Below are positions 1 to 6,941 of a stretch of DNA of 9,531 nucleotides, in pieces (position 1 is the stretch's first letter; every line of letters begins with the position of its first letter). The notes under the pieces were generated by a model that saw nothing but the letters and a program-made list of their open reading frames with translations, was not told the DNA's origin and ran no database searches. Made by a program: the position numbers and the translations under genes. Source of the stretch: Actinomycetes bacterium (lineage in GTDB: Bacteria; Actinomycetota; Actinomycetes; Propionibacteriales; Nocardioidaceae); the NCBI GenBank assembly GCA_023252095.1, contig JAHEXN010000113.1:1-9531 (forward strand). The letters run 5' to 3'.

Positions 1-2178
1 ATGATGCCCAAGCAGTCGGGCCTGACCCCGGCGCGTCCCGGTCCCGGCGGCGGTCGCCCCGGTCCCGGTGGACGCGCAGGTGGACCCGGCGGTCGTCCCG
101 GTGGTGCCGGTGGTGGCGCAGGTCGTCCCGGTGGCGGCGGTGGCGGCGGCGGATTCGCCGGTCGTCCCGGCGGCGGTGGCGGAGCCCCCGGTGGCTTCGG
201 CGGTCGTCCCGGTGGCGGTCCCGGTGGTCCGGGTCGCGCCGGTCGTGGCGGCACCCAGGGTGCCTTCGGCCGCGCCGGTGGTCCGGTTCGGCGTGGACGC
301 AAGAGCAAGCGCGCGAAGCGTCAGGAATTCGACCAGATGCAGGCGCCGGCGATCGGTGGCGTGCGGGTCCGCAAGGGCGGCGGCGAGATCGTCCGCCTGG
401 CGCGTGGCGCCTCGCTGACCGACTTCGCCGACAAGGTCGGCGTCGACGCGGCATCGCTCGTGCAGGTGCTGTTCCACATGGGCGAGATGGTCACCGCGAC
501 GCAGTCGGTCAACGACGAGACGTTGCAGCTCCTCGGCACCGAGCTGGACTACGACGTCCAGATCGTCTCGCCCGAGGACGAGGACCGCGAGCTGCTGGAG
601 TCCTTCTCGCTGGAGTTCGGCGAGGACGAGGGCGACGACAGCAACCTGGAGGCCCGTCCTCCGGTCGTCACGGTCATGGGTCACGTCGACCACGGCAAGA
701 CCAAGCTCCTCGACGCGCTGCGCAACTCCAATGTGGTCGCCAAGGAGGCCGGTGGCATCACGCAGCACATCGGCGCCTACCAGGTCACCACGGAGCTCGA
801 CGGCGCCGAGCGCGCCATCACCCTGATCGACACGCCGGGCCATGAGGCGTTCACCGCCATGCGTGCCCGTGGTGCCCAGGCCACCGACATCGCGATCCTC
901 GTGGTCGCGGCTGACGACGGCGTGATGCCCCAGACGGTCGAGGCGCTCAACCACGCCAAGGCCGCCGGAGTGCCGATCGTGGTGGCGGTCAACAAGATCG
1001 ACAAGCCCGACGCCGATCCGTCGAAGGCACGCGGTCAGCTCACCGAGTACGGCCTCGTGCCCGAGGAGTACGGCGGCGACACGATGTTCGTCGACGTCTC
1101 GGCCAAGGCCGGCACGGGTCTGGAGGACCTCCTCGCGGCGGTCGTCCTGACCGCGGACGCGTCGCTGGACCTGCGGGCCAACCCCGACCAGAACGCCGAG
1201 GGTCTCGCGATCGAGGCGCACCTCGACCGTGGTCGTGGCCCCGTCGCCACGGTGCTCGTCCAGCGCGGCACGCTGCGCGTCGGCGACACCCTCGTGGCGG
1301 GCTCGGCCTTCGGTCGTGTCCGGGCGATGCTCGACGAGTTCGGCGAGACGATCGAGGAGGCGACGCCGTCGCGTCCGGCCCTCGTGCTCGGTCTGACCTC
1401 GGTGCCCGGCGCCGGTGACAACTTCATGGTCGTCACCGACGACCGCATCGCGCGGCAGATCGCCGAGAAGCGCGAGGCACGTGAGCGCAACGCGCTGCTT
1501 GCCAAGCGCAGCAGCCGCCGCACCCTCGAGGACTTCATGTCCTCGCTGGAGAACGGCGAGACCGACGAGCTGCTGCTCATCCTCAAGGGTGACGGTTCCG
1601 GTTCGGTCGAGGCGCTGGAGGACTCGCTGGCGGGTATCGACATCGGCAACGAGGTCGCGCTGCGCGTCATCGACCGCGGTGTCGGTGCCATCACCGAGAC
1701 CGACGTCAACCTCGCTGCCGCGTCGAACGCCGTCATCATCGGCTTCAACGTGCGTCCGCAGGGCAAGGCCACCGAGCTCGCCGATCGCGAGGGTGTCGAG
1801 ATCAAGTACTACTCGGTCATCTACCAGGCGATCGAGGAGATCGAGGCTGCGCTCAAGGGCATGCTCAAGCCGGAGTTCGAGGAGATCCAGCTCGGCACGG
1901 CGGAGATCCGCGAGATCTTCCGCTCGTCCAAGATCGGCAACATCGCCGGTTGCATGGTCACGAGCGGAGTCATCCGGCGCAACGCGAAGGTCCGACTCCT
2001 GCGCGACGGCACGGTCGTCGCCGACAACCTCGACCTCTCGAGCCTCAAGCGCGAGAAGGACGACGCCAGCGAGGTCCGCGAGGGCTTCGAGTGTGGTCTC
2101 GTCATCCGGGGCTACGGCGACATCAAGAACGGTGACGTCGTGGAGGCGTTCGAGCTCCGCGAGAAGCCGCGCGCCTGA
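1..2178 (+). CDS. infB: Translation initiation factor IF2 (5'-truncated by window edge)
   Basis: This encodes IF2, the GTPase that brings initiator fMet-tRNA to the 30S subunit and promotes 50S joining. The visible 725 residues run in this order: a Gly/Arg/Pro-rich linker (about 1-95), a basic patch RRGRKSKRAKRQ (about 98-109), an IF2_N-like domain (about 125-180), the G domain, beta-barrel domain II (about 400-480), domain III (about 505-615), and the C-terminal fMet-tRNA-binding domain with IAGCMV around Cys651. The G domain has G1 GHVDHGKT (227-234), G2 GGITQHIG (251-258), G3 DTPGH (277-281), G4 NKID (331-334) and G5 SAK (367-369). Actinobacterial IF2 proteins are usually 900-1000 residues, with a further N-terminal region before the Gly-rich linker. 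Base 1 is therefore probably an internal Met codon of a gene entering from the left, not the true start. No ribosome-binding site can be seen because the window begins there. The family call is certain; only the start is open. Confidence 0.98.
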   Translation: MMPKQSGLTPARPGPGGGRPGPGGRAGGPGGRPGGAGGGAGRPGGGGGGGGFAGRPGGGGGAPGGFGGRPGGGPGGPGRAGRGGTQGAFGRAGGPVRRGRKSKRAKRQEFDQMQAPAIGGVRVRKGGGEIVRLARGASLTDFADKVGVDAASLVQVLFHMGEMVTATQSVNDETLQLLGTELDYDVQIVSPEDEDRELLESFSLEFGEDEGDDSNLEARPPVVTVMGHVDHGKTKLLDALRNSNVVAKEAGGITQHIGAYQVTTELDGAERAITLIDTPGHEAFTAMRARGAQATDIAILVVAADDGVMPQTVEALNHAKAAGVPIVVAVNKIDKPDADPSKARGQLTEYGLVPEEYGGDTMFVDVSAKAGTGLEDLLAAVVLTADASLDLRANPDQNAEGLAIEAHLDRGRGPVATVLVQRGTLRVGDTLVAGSAFGRVRAMLDEFGETIEEATPSRPALVLGLTSVPGAGDNFMVVTDDRIARQIAEKREARERNALLAKRSSRRTLEDFMSSLENGETDELLLILKGDGSGSVEALEDSLAGIDIGNEVALRVIDRGVGAITETDVNLAAASNAVIIGFNVRPQGKATELADREGVEIKYYSVIYQAIEEIEAALKGMLKPEFEEIQLGTAEIREIFRSSKIGNIAGCMVTSGVIRRNAKVRLLRDGTVVADNLDLSSLKREKDDASEVREGFECGLVIRGYGDIKNGDVVEAFELREKPRA
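40..270 (+). repeat. Degenerate GRPGG-encoding repeats inside infB
   Basis: The DNA word GGTCGTCCC recurs at about 91, 121, 160 and 202, each time encoding Gly-Arg-Pro within a GRPGG-type unit, and the stretch between is mostly Gly codons. It forms the low-complexity, probably disordered linker between the IF2 N-terminal region and the conserved core. Gly-rich linkers of this kind are usual in actinobacterial IF2. Slippage could change their length between strains. Confidence 0.75.
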
Positions 2179-2197
2179 CCTGATGAGTCACACCGGT

Positions 2198-2235
2198 CCG
2201 GCCCGGGTCCGCAGCGCTGCTGCGGCCCGGGCCGG
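2198..2235 (+). other. Strong GC stem-loop between infB and rbfA
   Basis: A 10-bp arm CCGGCCCGGG (2198-2207) pairs with CCCGGGCCGG (2226-2235). After a single bulged T (2208), a 7-bp inner stem CCGCAGC (2209-2215) pairs with GCTGCGG (2219-2225) around the 3-base loop GCT. No T-run follows, so this is not a textbook intrinsic terminator, although high-GC actinobacteria often use such stems. It could act as a terminator or attenuator after infB, or as an mRNA processing or stability element within an infB-rbfA transcript. Confidence 0.6.
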
Positions 2236-2285
2236 AGCCGTCAGCCCGGACCCCACAGCCAGACCCGCCAGCTAGGAGAAGCACC

Positions 2286-2714
2286 ATGGCCGGAGCACGC
2301 CAGCACCAGATCGCCGACCGCATCAAGGTCATCGTCGCCGAGCTCCTCGAGCGTCGGGTCAAGGACCCGCGTCTGGGATTCGTCACGATCACCGACGTGC
2401 GGGTCACGGGCGACAACCAGCACGCCTCGATCTTCTACACGGTCCTCGGCGACGCCGAGGCCATCGAGGGCAGCGGCGCCGCGCTGCGCAGCGCCACCGG
2501 CATGCTGCGCTCGGAGGTCGCCAAGCGCCTGAACCTGCGGCTCGCGCCGAGCCTGGAGTTCTTCCTCGACGCGGTGCCCGACACCGCGCGGCACATCGAG
2601 GAGCTCCTGGCGAAGGCTCGGGAGTCCGACGCCGACGTCGCTGCCCAGGCCGAGGGCGCGCAGTACGCGGGCGACGCCGATCCGTACAAGCGACCCGCCG
2701 ACGAGGACGAGTGA
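2286..2714 (+). CDS. rbfA: 30S ribosome-binding factor RbfA
   Basis: This encodes RbfA (142 aa), a cytoplasmic assembly factor that binds the immature 30S subunit near the 5' helix of 16S rRNA and supports late maturation and cold growth. The family signature DPRLGFVTITDV lies at residues 27-38, the KH-like fold's Ala-x-Gly kink at A70-T71-G72, and the conserved stretch RLAPSLEFFLD at about 85-95. The acidic, probably flexible tail after residue 115 (ending PADEDE) is typical of actinobacterial members. The ATG start is set by AGGAG at 2274-2278, seven bases upstream. The stop overlaps the truB start by four bases (GTGA), implying translational coupling. In several actinobacteria a DUF503 gene lies before rbfA and a DHH phosphoesterase gene after it; neither is present here. 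Confidence 0.96.
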   Translation: MAGARQHQIADRIKVIVAELLERRVKDPRLGFVTITDVRVTGDNQHASIFYTVLGDAEAIEGSGAALRSATGMLRSEVAKRLNLRLAPSLEFFLDAVPDTARHIEELLAKARESDADVAAQAEGAQYAGDADPYKRPADEDE

Positions 2715-3598
2715 GCCAGGCTCCTGAGGTCACGCCCGGGCTCGTCGTGGTCGACAAGCCCGGCGGTCTGACCTCGCACGACGTGGTCGGACGGGGCCGA
2801 CGTCTCGCCGGCACCCGCAAGGTCGGCCACGCGGGCACCCTCGACCCGATGGCCACTGGCGTGCTGCTGCTCGGTATCGGTCGGGCCACCCGTCTGCTCG
2901 GTCAGCTCCAGCTCACCGACAAGGCCTACGACGCCACGATCCGTCTGGGGCAGGCCACGGTGACCGAGGACGCCGAGGGCGAGGTCGTCTCCACGTCGCC
3001 GGCCGGACATCTCACCGACGAGGAGATCGAGGCCGCGCTCGTGCCGCTGCGTGGCGACATCTCCCAAGTCCCCTCGGCCGTGTCCGCGATCAAGGTCGAC
3101 GGACAGCGGGCCTACGCCCGGGTGCGCGCGGGGGAGGACGTCCAGCTCGCTGCCCGTCCGGTCAGGATCGAGCAGCTCTCGGTCAGTGCGGTCCGTCGCG
3201 AGGGCGACCTCGTCGACGTCGACGTCCACGTCGAGTGCACGACGGGTACCTACGTCCGTGCCCTGGCCCGTGACCTCGGGGCGGCGCTCGGCGTCGGTGG
3301 GCACCTCACGATGCTGCGTCGCACCCGCGTCGGCCCGTTCACCCTGGAGCACGCCGCGACGCTCGACGAGCTCGCCGAGGACTGGCAGGTCATCGGCCTC
3401 GACACCGTCACCCGGCTCGCGTTCGCGTCCCACGACCTCACGCAGGAGCAGGCCGACGACGTCCGGTTCGGGCGCACGCTCACGAGCATCGACCTCGGCG
3501 CCCCCGGCAAGGTCGCCCTGTTCGACCCCGCCGGCACGTTCCTGGCGCTCTACGAGCAGCGAGGAGCGACGGCCAGACCGGTCTCGGTGTTCGTCTAG
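2711..3598 (+). CDS. truB: tRNA pseudouridine(55) synthase TruB
   Basis: TruB converts U55 in the T-loop of tRNAs to pseudouridine. The 295-aa protein has the family's usual length. Its N-terminal catalytic domain begins LVVVDKPGGLTSHDVVG and holds motif GHAGTLDPMATGVL, with the nucleophilic Asp45. YDATIRLG follows (about residues 76-83), and the conserved GTYVRALARDLG block has Arg183. The last 60 residues (from about 236) form a PUA-like C-terminal domain, as in other actinobacterial TruB proteins. The start is GTG inside the GTGA overlap with the rbfA stop; GAGGA at 2703-2707 could serve as a weak ribosome-binding site, consistent with coupling to rbfA. The stop TAG lies 10 bases before the next gene, so cotranscription is likely. 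Confidence 0.96.
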   Translation: MSQAPEVTPGLVVVDKPGGLTSHDVVGRGRRLAGTRKVGHAGTLDPMATGVLLLGIGRATRLLGQLQLTDKAYDATIRLGQATVTEDAEGEVVSTSPAGHLTDEEIEAALVPLRGDISQVPSAVSAIKVDGQRAYARVRAGEDVQLAARPVRIEQLSVSAVRREGDLVDVDVHVECTTGTYVRALARDLGAALGVGGHLTMLRRTRVGPFTLEHAATLDELAEDWQVIGLDTVTRLAFASHDLTQEQADDVRFGRTLTSIDLGAPGKVALFDPAGTFLALYEQRGATARPVSVFV

Positions 3599-3608
3599 GG
3601 TGGCGGCC

Positions 3609-4847
3609 ATGTGGTCGTCCCTGCCGTCTCCGCGTCGGGTCGCCTGGGAGGTCGTCAAGTCCTGGTTCATGGCGGTCGTCGCCGTCGTGGCGGGCATCAT
3701 GGGCACGACCAAGATCCGCAAGGTGCTGCGCGGCCAGCGGGCCCATGGGTTCCCGGTGACTCCGCCTGCGACCGTCGAGACGGCTCGGGGTGCCGCGACC
3801 GTCTACACCTACGGCGACCACCTCTTCGAGGACATGATCGCCGCGATCGACGCCGCCGAGGACCGCATCTTCTTCGAGTCGTTCATCGTCAAGGGTGATG
3901 CCGAGGGGCACCGTTTCAAGGCAGCGCTCCAGTCGGCCGCTGCACGTGGCGTGCGCGTCCACGTCGTCTACGACGCGTTCGCCAACCTCGTCGTCCGCCG
4001 ACGCTTCTTCGACTTCGGCCCCGGCATCCAGGTCCTGCGCTACCCGGTCTACACCGCGGGCTTCCGGCCGCTGAGCCTACGCCGGTGGGGCCGTGACCAC
4101 CGCAAGATCCTCGTGGTCGACGACACGGTCGGCTTCATCGGTGGCTACAACATCGGCTCGCTCTACGCGACGCAGTGGCGCGACACGCACCTGAGGATCA
4201 GTGGCTCCGCCGTGTGGGACCTCGCCAACGCCTTCGTCGACTTCTGGAACATGCTGCGCCCCGACGCGCCGATCCAGGGCTCGGGCTCGACCGACTGGGA
4301 TCCTCGCGTCCGCATCCACCGCAACGTGCCCCGCCAGCTGGTCTTCCCGATCCGCGGGATGTACCTCGAGGCGATCGACCGGGCCACACGGCACATCCAC
4401 ATCACGGCGGCGTACTTCATCCCGGACCACGACATCCTGGAGGCGCTGCTGCAGGCGCGTCAGCGGGGCGTCGCGGTCACGATCGTCGTGCCAGAGATCT
4501 CCAACCATGTCGTGACCGACTGGCTCTCCCGCGGTTTCTACGGCCGCCTCCTCGCCGCAGGCGTGCGCATCCACCGCTACCGCGACCACATGGTGCACGC
4601 CAAGACGTGCACGATCGACGGCGAGTGGAGCACGATCGGCACGGCCAACATCGACCGGCTGAGCCTCAGCGGCAACTACGAGGTCAATGTCGAGGTCGTC
4701 GACGCGGGTCTCGCTGCACACCTCGAGGAAGTCTTCGCGCGCGACCTCACGAACTGCACCGAGCTGACGCGGGCCGAGTGGGACCGTCGCTGGGTCGTGT
4801 CGCGGGCGTGCGAGCTGCTGCTCCGTCCCCTGCGTCCGTTGCTGTAG
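3609..4847 (+). CDS. Membrane-anchored phospholipase D-family protein, cardiolipin synthase-like
   Basis: This 412-aa protein has two HKD phosphatidyltransferase/phospholipase D motifs. The first is HRKILVVD (His164, Lys166, Asp171), followed by GFIGGYNIG; the second is HAKTCTID (His330, Lys332, Asp337), followed by TIGTANIDRLS and NYEVN. That pattern is characteristic of bacterial cardiolipin synthases, which join two phosphatidylglycerols, or PE and PG, at the membrane. One hydrophobic segment near the N-terminus (about residues 15-34) should anchor it. The classic ClsA form has two such segments, so this is a shorter, ClsB-sized architecture, and substrate cannot be fixed from sequence. 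I chose ATG 3609 because AGGGTGG at 3597-3603 sits five bases upstream; an in-frame GTG at 3600 is an alternative. It lies between truB and ribF, where no lipid gene is normally found. Many actinobacteria use a CDP-alcohol phosphatidyltransferase-type cardiolipin synthase instead, so another phosphodiester substrate remains possible. Confidence 0.88.
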   Translation: MWSSLPSPRRVAWEVVKSWFMAVVAVVAGIMGTTKIRKVLRGQRAHGFPVTPPATVETARGAATVYTYGDHLFEDMIAAIDAAEDRIFFESFIVKGDAEGHRFKAALQSAAARGVRVHVVYDAFANLVVRRRFFDFGPGIQVLRYPVYTAGFRPLSLRRWGRDHRKILVVDDTVGFIGGYNIGSLYATQWRDTHLRISGSAVWDLANAFVDFWNMLRPDAPIQGSGSTDWDPRVRIHRNVPRQLVFPIRGMYLEAIDRATRHIHITAAYFIPDHDILEALLQARQRGVAVTIVVPEISNHVVTDWLSRGFYGRLLAAGVRIHRYRDHMVHAKTCTIDGEWSTIGTANIDRLSLSGNYEVNVEVVDAGLAAHLEEVFARDLTNCTELTRAEWDRRWVVSRACELLLRPLRPLL

Positions 4848-4860
4848 GCGGGGACGAGAC

Positions 4861-5403
4861 GTGGTTCCCGTGCCCGTGGTCGTGCCCATCCTCAGCGGTG
4901 ATGGGATCCGACTCCGCCCATTCGCGCTCGGCGACGTCGACGCCGTCATGGAGGTGGCCGCCGATCCGGTGATCCCGCGCCTGACGACGGTCCCCGATCG
5001 GCCTGACCGTGATCTGGCCGGGGCCTTCGTGGAGCGCCAGCACCGTCGAGCCACGTCGGGTGAGGGACTCTCCTGGGCGATCGAGGACTCGGGCGGATCA
5101 GCGGCGGGGCAGATTGGACTGTGGCTCCGCGACCTGGAACAGGGCCGCGCGAACATCGGCTACTGGCTCCGACCAAGTGTTCGTGGGCGGGGTCTGGCGA
5201 CGCGAGCGTTGACCACGGTCGTCGCGTGGGCCTGGCAGACGCACGACCTTCACCGGTTGGAGCTGCACGTCGAGCCCGACAACGTCGGCTCGATCCGCGT
5301 CGCCGAGCGGGTGGGCTTCGTGCCTGAGGGGCGACTGCGGTCGTGGCTCAGTATCGCCGGTGAACGACGCGACGTCGTTCTGTACGCCCTGCTGCGCCCC
5401 TGA
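4861..5403 (+). CDS. GNAT-family N-acetyltransferase, RimJ/RimL type
   Basis: This 180-aa protein has the GNAT fold of the RimJ/RimL branch. It opens with IRLRPFALGDVDAVMEVAADP (strand 1/helix 1, about 16-36), reaches NIGYWLRPSVRGRGLA (98-113) with the acetyl-CoA pyrophosphate-binding R-G-R-G-L-A loop at 108-113, and ends with HRLELHVEPDNVGSIRVAERVGF (131-153). These proteins acetylate protein N-termini, amino acids or small molecules such as antibiotics; the acceptor here is unknown. GTG 4861 is taken as the start because GGCGGGGA at 4847-4854 lies six bases upstream, but GTG codons at 4870, 4876 and 4882 are also in frame. It begins 13 bases after the phospholipase D-like stop, so the two are probably cotranscribed. 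It uses more A/T-ending codons (for example ATT, AGT, GTT, TTG near 5110-5260) than infB or pnp, consistent with low expression or later arrival. Confidence 0.88.
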   Translation: MVPVPVVVPILSGDGIRLRPFALGDVDAVMEVAADPVIPRLTTVPDRPDRDLAGAFVERQHRRATSGEGLSWAIEDSGGSAAGQIGLWLRDLEQGRANIGYWLRPSVRGRGLATRALTTVVAWAWQTHDLHRLELHVEPDNVGSIRVAERVGFVPEGRLRSWLSIAGERRDVVLYALLRP

Positions 5404-5440
5404 GCGACACGGCCCCGCCGTCGCCGGGCTGCGTGTGTGG

Positions 5441-5446
5441 CACAGT
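5441..5446 (+). promoter_or_regulatory. Candidate -10 element for a leaderless ribF transcript
   Basis: CACAGT lies six bases before the GTG at 5453, the spacing expected if transcription starts at the start codon itself. No purine-rich Shine-Dalgarno sequence precedes that GTG (the intervening bases are TTCTGC). Leaderless messages are common in actinobacteria. The match to the TANNNT consensus is imperfect (CA rather than TA) and no convincing -35 is seen, so this is tentative. Confidence 0.3.
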
Positions 5447-5452
5447 TCTGCC

Positions 5453-6391
5453 GTGGCGATCTGGCGGGACGTGGCAGGGGCGGGCTTGGATCCGTCGACC
5501 TCGTCGACCGTCGTCACGATCGGCACGTTCGACGGCGTCCACCGCGGGCACCAGACGCTTCTCGCGCGAGCCCGCGGGGTCGCCGACGCGGCGGGGGAGC
5601 AGGTCGTGGCCGTCACGTTCGACCCGCACCCGGTCGCCGTGTTCGCGCCCGAGCGGGCGCCGCGCCTGCTGACCGACGTCGAACGTCGGGTCGAGCTCCT
5701 GCACGCGGGTGGCGCCGACGAGGTCCGCGTCCTGGCGTTCGACCGCACGATGGCCGCGTGGTCACCCGACGAGTTCGCGCAGCGCGTGCTCGTCGACGAC
5801 CTGCGCGCCTCCCACGTCGTGGTGGGCGAGAACTTCACGTACGGCAGCAAGGCGTCGGGTGACGTGGCGTGCCTCGCCGACTTCGGCTCGGGCCACGGAT
5901 TCGTGACGGAGGCGCTTGAGCTCGCCGGCGGCTCGGAGGAGTACTCCTCGACCCTGGTGCGCCGACTCGTCGAGAGTGGCGAGGTCGCAGGGGCCGCCGA
6001 GGTCCTCGGCCGCCCGGCCGAGGTCAACGGTGTCGTCGTCCAGGGCGAGCAGCGCGGGCGCGAGCTCGGCTTCCCGACCGCCAACGTGCCGGTGCCCGAC
6101 GGACTGGCCACGCCCGAGGACGGCGTGTACGCCGCCTGGGTCCTCGACCTCGACGGTGAGGCGGAGCGCTGGCCGGCCGCGGTCTCCGTTGGCGACAACC
6201 CCACCTTCGAGGGCGTCTCCCGTCGCGTGGAGTCGTACGTCATCGACCGCACCGGGCTCGACCTCTACGGCCACCGCATCCGGGTCGAGCTCGTCGAACG
6301 CCTCCGCGGGATGGAGGCGTATCCCTCGCTCGAGGCCCTCGTCGAGCAGATGCACGCCGACGTCGCCCGCACCCGCACGATCCTGGCCTGA
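5453..6391 (+). CDS. ribF: Bifunctional riboflavin kinase/FAD synthetase
   Basis: RibF phosphorylates riboflavin to FMN and then adenylylates FMN to FAD in the cytoplasm. The 312-aa length is normal. The N-terminal nucleotidyltransferase (FAD synthetase) domain starts with VVTIGTFDGVHRGHQ (about residues 20-34), which carries the HxGH-like adenylyl-transfer motif, and extends to about 175. The C-terminal riboflavin kinase domain has GRELGFPTANV (about 202-212), including the PTAN motif at 208-211, then SVGDNPTF and RRVESYVID with the conserved Glu260, and LYGHRIRVEL. The reading frame is open back to 5360, inside the GNAT gene, but family proteins begin with an M-x-x-W-R segment just before the first strand. 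GTG 5453, giving a V-A-I-W-R start, fits this best. It leaves 49 bases after the GNAT stop and lacks a Shine-Dalgarno sequence, so a leaderless start is possible. Confidence 0.95.
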   Translation: MAIWRDVAGAGLDPSTSSTVVTIGTFDGVHRGHQTLLARARGVADAAGEQVVAVTFDPHPVAVFAPERAPRLLTDVERRVELLHAGGADEVRVLAFDRTMAAWSPDEFAQRVLVDDLRASHVVVGENFTYGSKASGDVACLADFGSGHGFVTEALELAGGSEEYSSTLVRRLVESGEVAGAAEVLGRPAEVNGVVVQGEQRGRELGFPTANVPVPDGLATPEDGVYAAWVLDLDGEAERWPAAVSVGDNPTFEGVSRRVESYVIDRTGLDLYGHRIRVELVERLRGMEAYPSLEALVEQMHADVARTRTILA

Positions 6392-6428
6392 GCGGCACCG
6401 ACCGGATTGGCTCCCGACGGGGCTTGAC

Positions 6429-6437
6429 TGATAGCCT
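6429..6437 (+). promoter_or_regulatory. Likely rpsO promoter (extended -10)
   Basis: TGATAGCCT fits an extended -10 (TG-N-TANNNT, with TAGCCT at 6432-6437), predicting a start near 6444 and a leader of about 77 bases before rpsO. TTGGCT at 6407-6412 could serve as a -35 with a 19-base spacer. TTGACT at 6424-6429 is a better -35 hexamer, but no TANNNT sequence follows it at 16-19 bases. The element sits 38 bases after the ribF stop, which supports rpsO having its own promoter. Confidence 0.5.
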
Positions 6438-6443
6438 GAGAGA

Positions 6444-6520
6444 CGCCGTGTACCGGCCGCGGATCCCATGCCCCGAAGAACATGCCCGGGTGCGCCGCGC
6501 TACGACTCCAGGAGTATCGA
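6444..6520 (+). promoter_or_regulatory. rpsO 5' leader, possible S15 autoregulatory region
   Basis: The leader from the predicted start to the rpsO ATG could form CGCGG (6458-6462) with CCGCG (6495-6499), enclosing CCC (6465-6467) with GGG (6488-6490) and ATG (6468-6470) with CAT (6481-6483). It also has the direct repeat CATGCCC at 6468-6474 (CATGCCC read from 6467/6468) and 6481-6487. S15 is known to repress its own mRNA through leader structures in several phyla, and the structures differ between lineages. I cannot match this to a known class by eye, so regulation is inferred. Confidence 0.3.
6510..6514 (+). promoter_or_regulatory. rpsO ribosome-binding site
   Basis: AGGAG, six bases before ATG 6521, decides the rpsO start in favour of this codon. 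The upstream in-frame ATG at 6482 has no such site and would add 13 unrelated residues. Confidence 0.85.
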
Positions 6521-6811
6521 ATGTCGAAGAAGACTGCTGCGCCCACCGTGGCCGAGCTGTCCAGGTCCGAGATCATCGCGCAGTACGCCACCCACGAGGG
6601 CGACACCGGTTCTCCCGAGGTCCAGATCGCCTTGCTCACGCAGCGCATCTCGCACCTCACGGGTCACCTGCAGGAGCACAAGCACGACCACCACAGCCGT
6701 CGTGGCCTGCTGCTGCTCGTCGGCCAGCGCCGTCGCCTGCTGAACTACGTGCAGAACACCGACATCGAGCGCTACCGCGGCCTCATCGAGCGCCTCGGTC
6801 TGCGTCGCTGA
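6521..6811 (+). CDS. rpsO: 30S ribosomal protein S15
   Basis: S15 is a primary 16S rRNA-binding protein that nucleates the 30S platform and forms an intersubunit bridge. The 96-aa product ends with the invariant helix-rich core: DTGSPEVQ at 28-35, HKHDHHSRRGL at 53-63 and the terminal RLGLRR. It carries about seven more N-terminal residues than the 89-aa E. coli protein. The start is fixed by AGGAG at 6510-6514 and by homology (MSKK...). A likely promoter lies at 6429-6437 and a strong terminator-like hairpin begins eight bases after the stop. S15 can therefore be made separately from pnp, or read through into it, as the conserved rpsO-pnp pairing suggests. Confidence 0.97.
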   Translation: MSKKTAAPTVAELSRSEIIAQYATHEGDTGSPEVQIALLTQRISHLTGHLQEHKHDHHSRRGLLLLVGQRRRLLNYVQNTDIERYRGLIERLGLRR

Positions 6812-6818
6812 CACGCCA

Positions 6819-6849
6819 CGGGCGGTCGTCCCACCGGGACGGCCGCCCG
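6819..6849 (+). terminator. rpsO terminator-like hairpin
   Basis: The 14-base arm CGGGCGGTCGTCCC (6819-6832) pairs with GGGACGGCCGCCCG (6836-6849), all Watson-Crick except one T-G wobble, around the 3-base loop ACC. It begins eight bases after the rpsO stop and has no T-run downstream. It is either an actinobacterial-style terminator or a processing stem in an rpsO-pnp transcript. In Streptomyces a hairpin between these two genes is known to be cut by RNase III, so both roles are plausible. Confidence 0.7.
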
Positions 6850-6941
6850 CGGTGCATCATCGGAGCTGAACCCCACAACTGAATCAACGCACATCCACGG
6901 ACGCGGAACAGGCCAGCCGTTCGGTCCTCGGTAGTGGCTCT

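Noticed and set aside
1..3. Base 1 ATG as the true infB start.
   Set aside because: The protein would begin in the middle of the Gly-rich linker and be about 200 residues or more shorter than usual for actinobacteria; the window edge is the simpler explanation.
40..270. The Gly-codon-rich repeats as a CRISPR array or satellite.
   Set aside because: They are in frame with infB, degenerate, unevenly spaced and encode a known low-complexity linker.
3051..3608. Upstream extension of the phospholipase D-like frame into truB.
   Set aside because: The Ser/Arg/Thr-rich translation is the out-of-frame reading of truB. The conserved protein begins with the membrane segment after ATG 3609, which has a ribosome-binding site.
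2435..3721. A 428-codon minus-strand frame over rbfA and truB.
   Set aside because: It overlaps two well-supported plus-strand genes, and its composition is typical of an antisense shadow in GC-rich DNA.
6424..6454. TTGACT as a -35 box paired with a -10 near 6448.
   Set aside because: No TANNNT-like hexamer lies at a suitable distance; the extended -10 TGATAGCCT is a better explanation of the same stretch.
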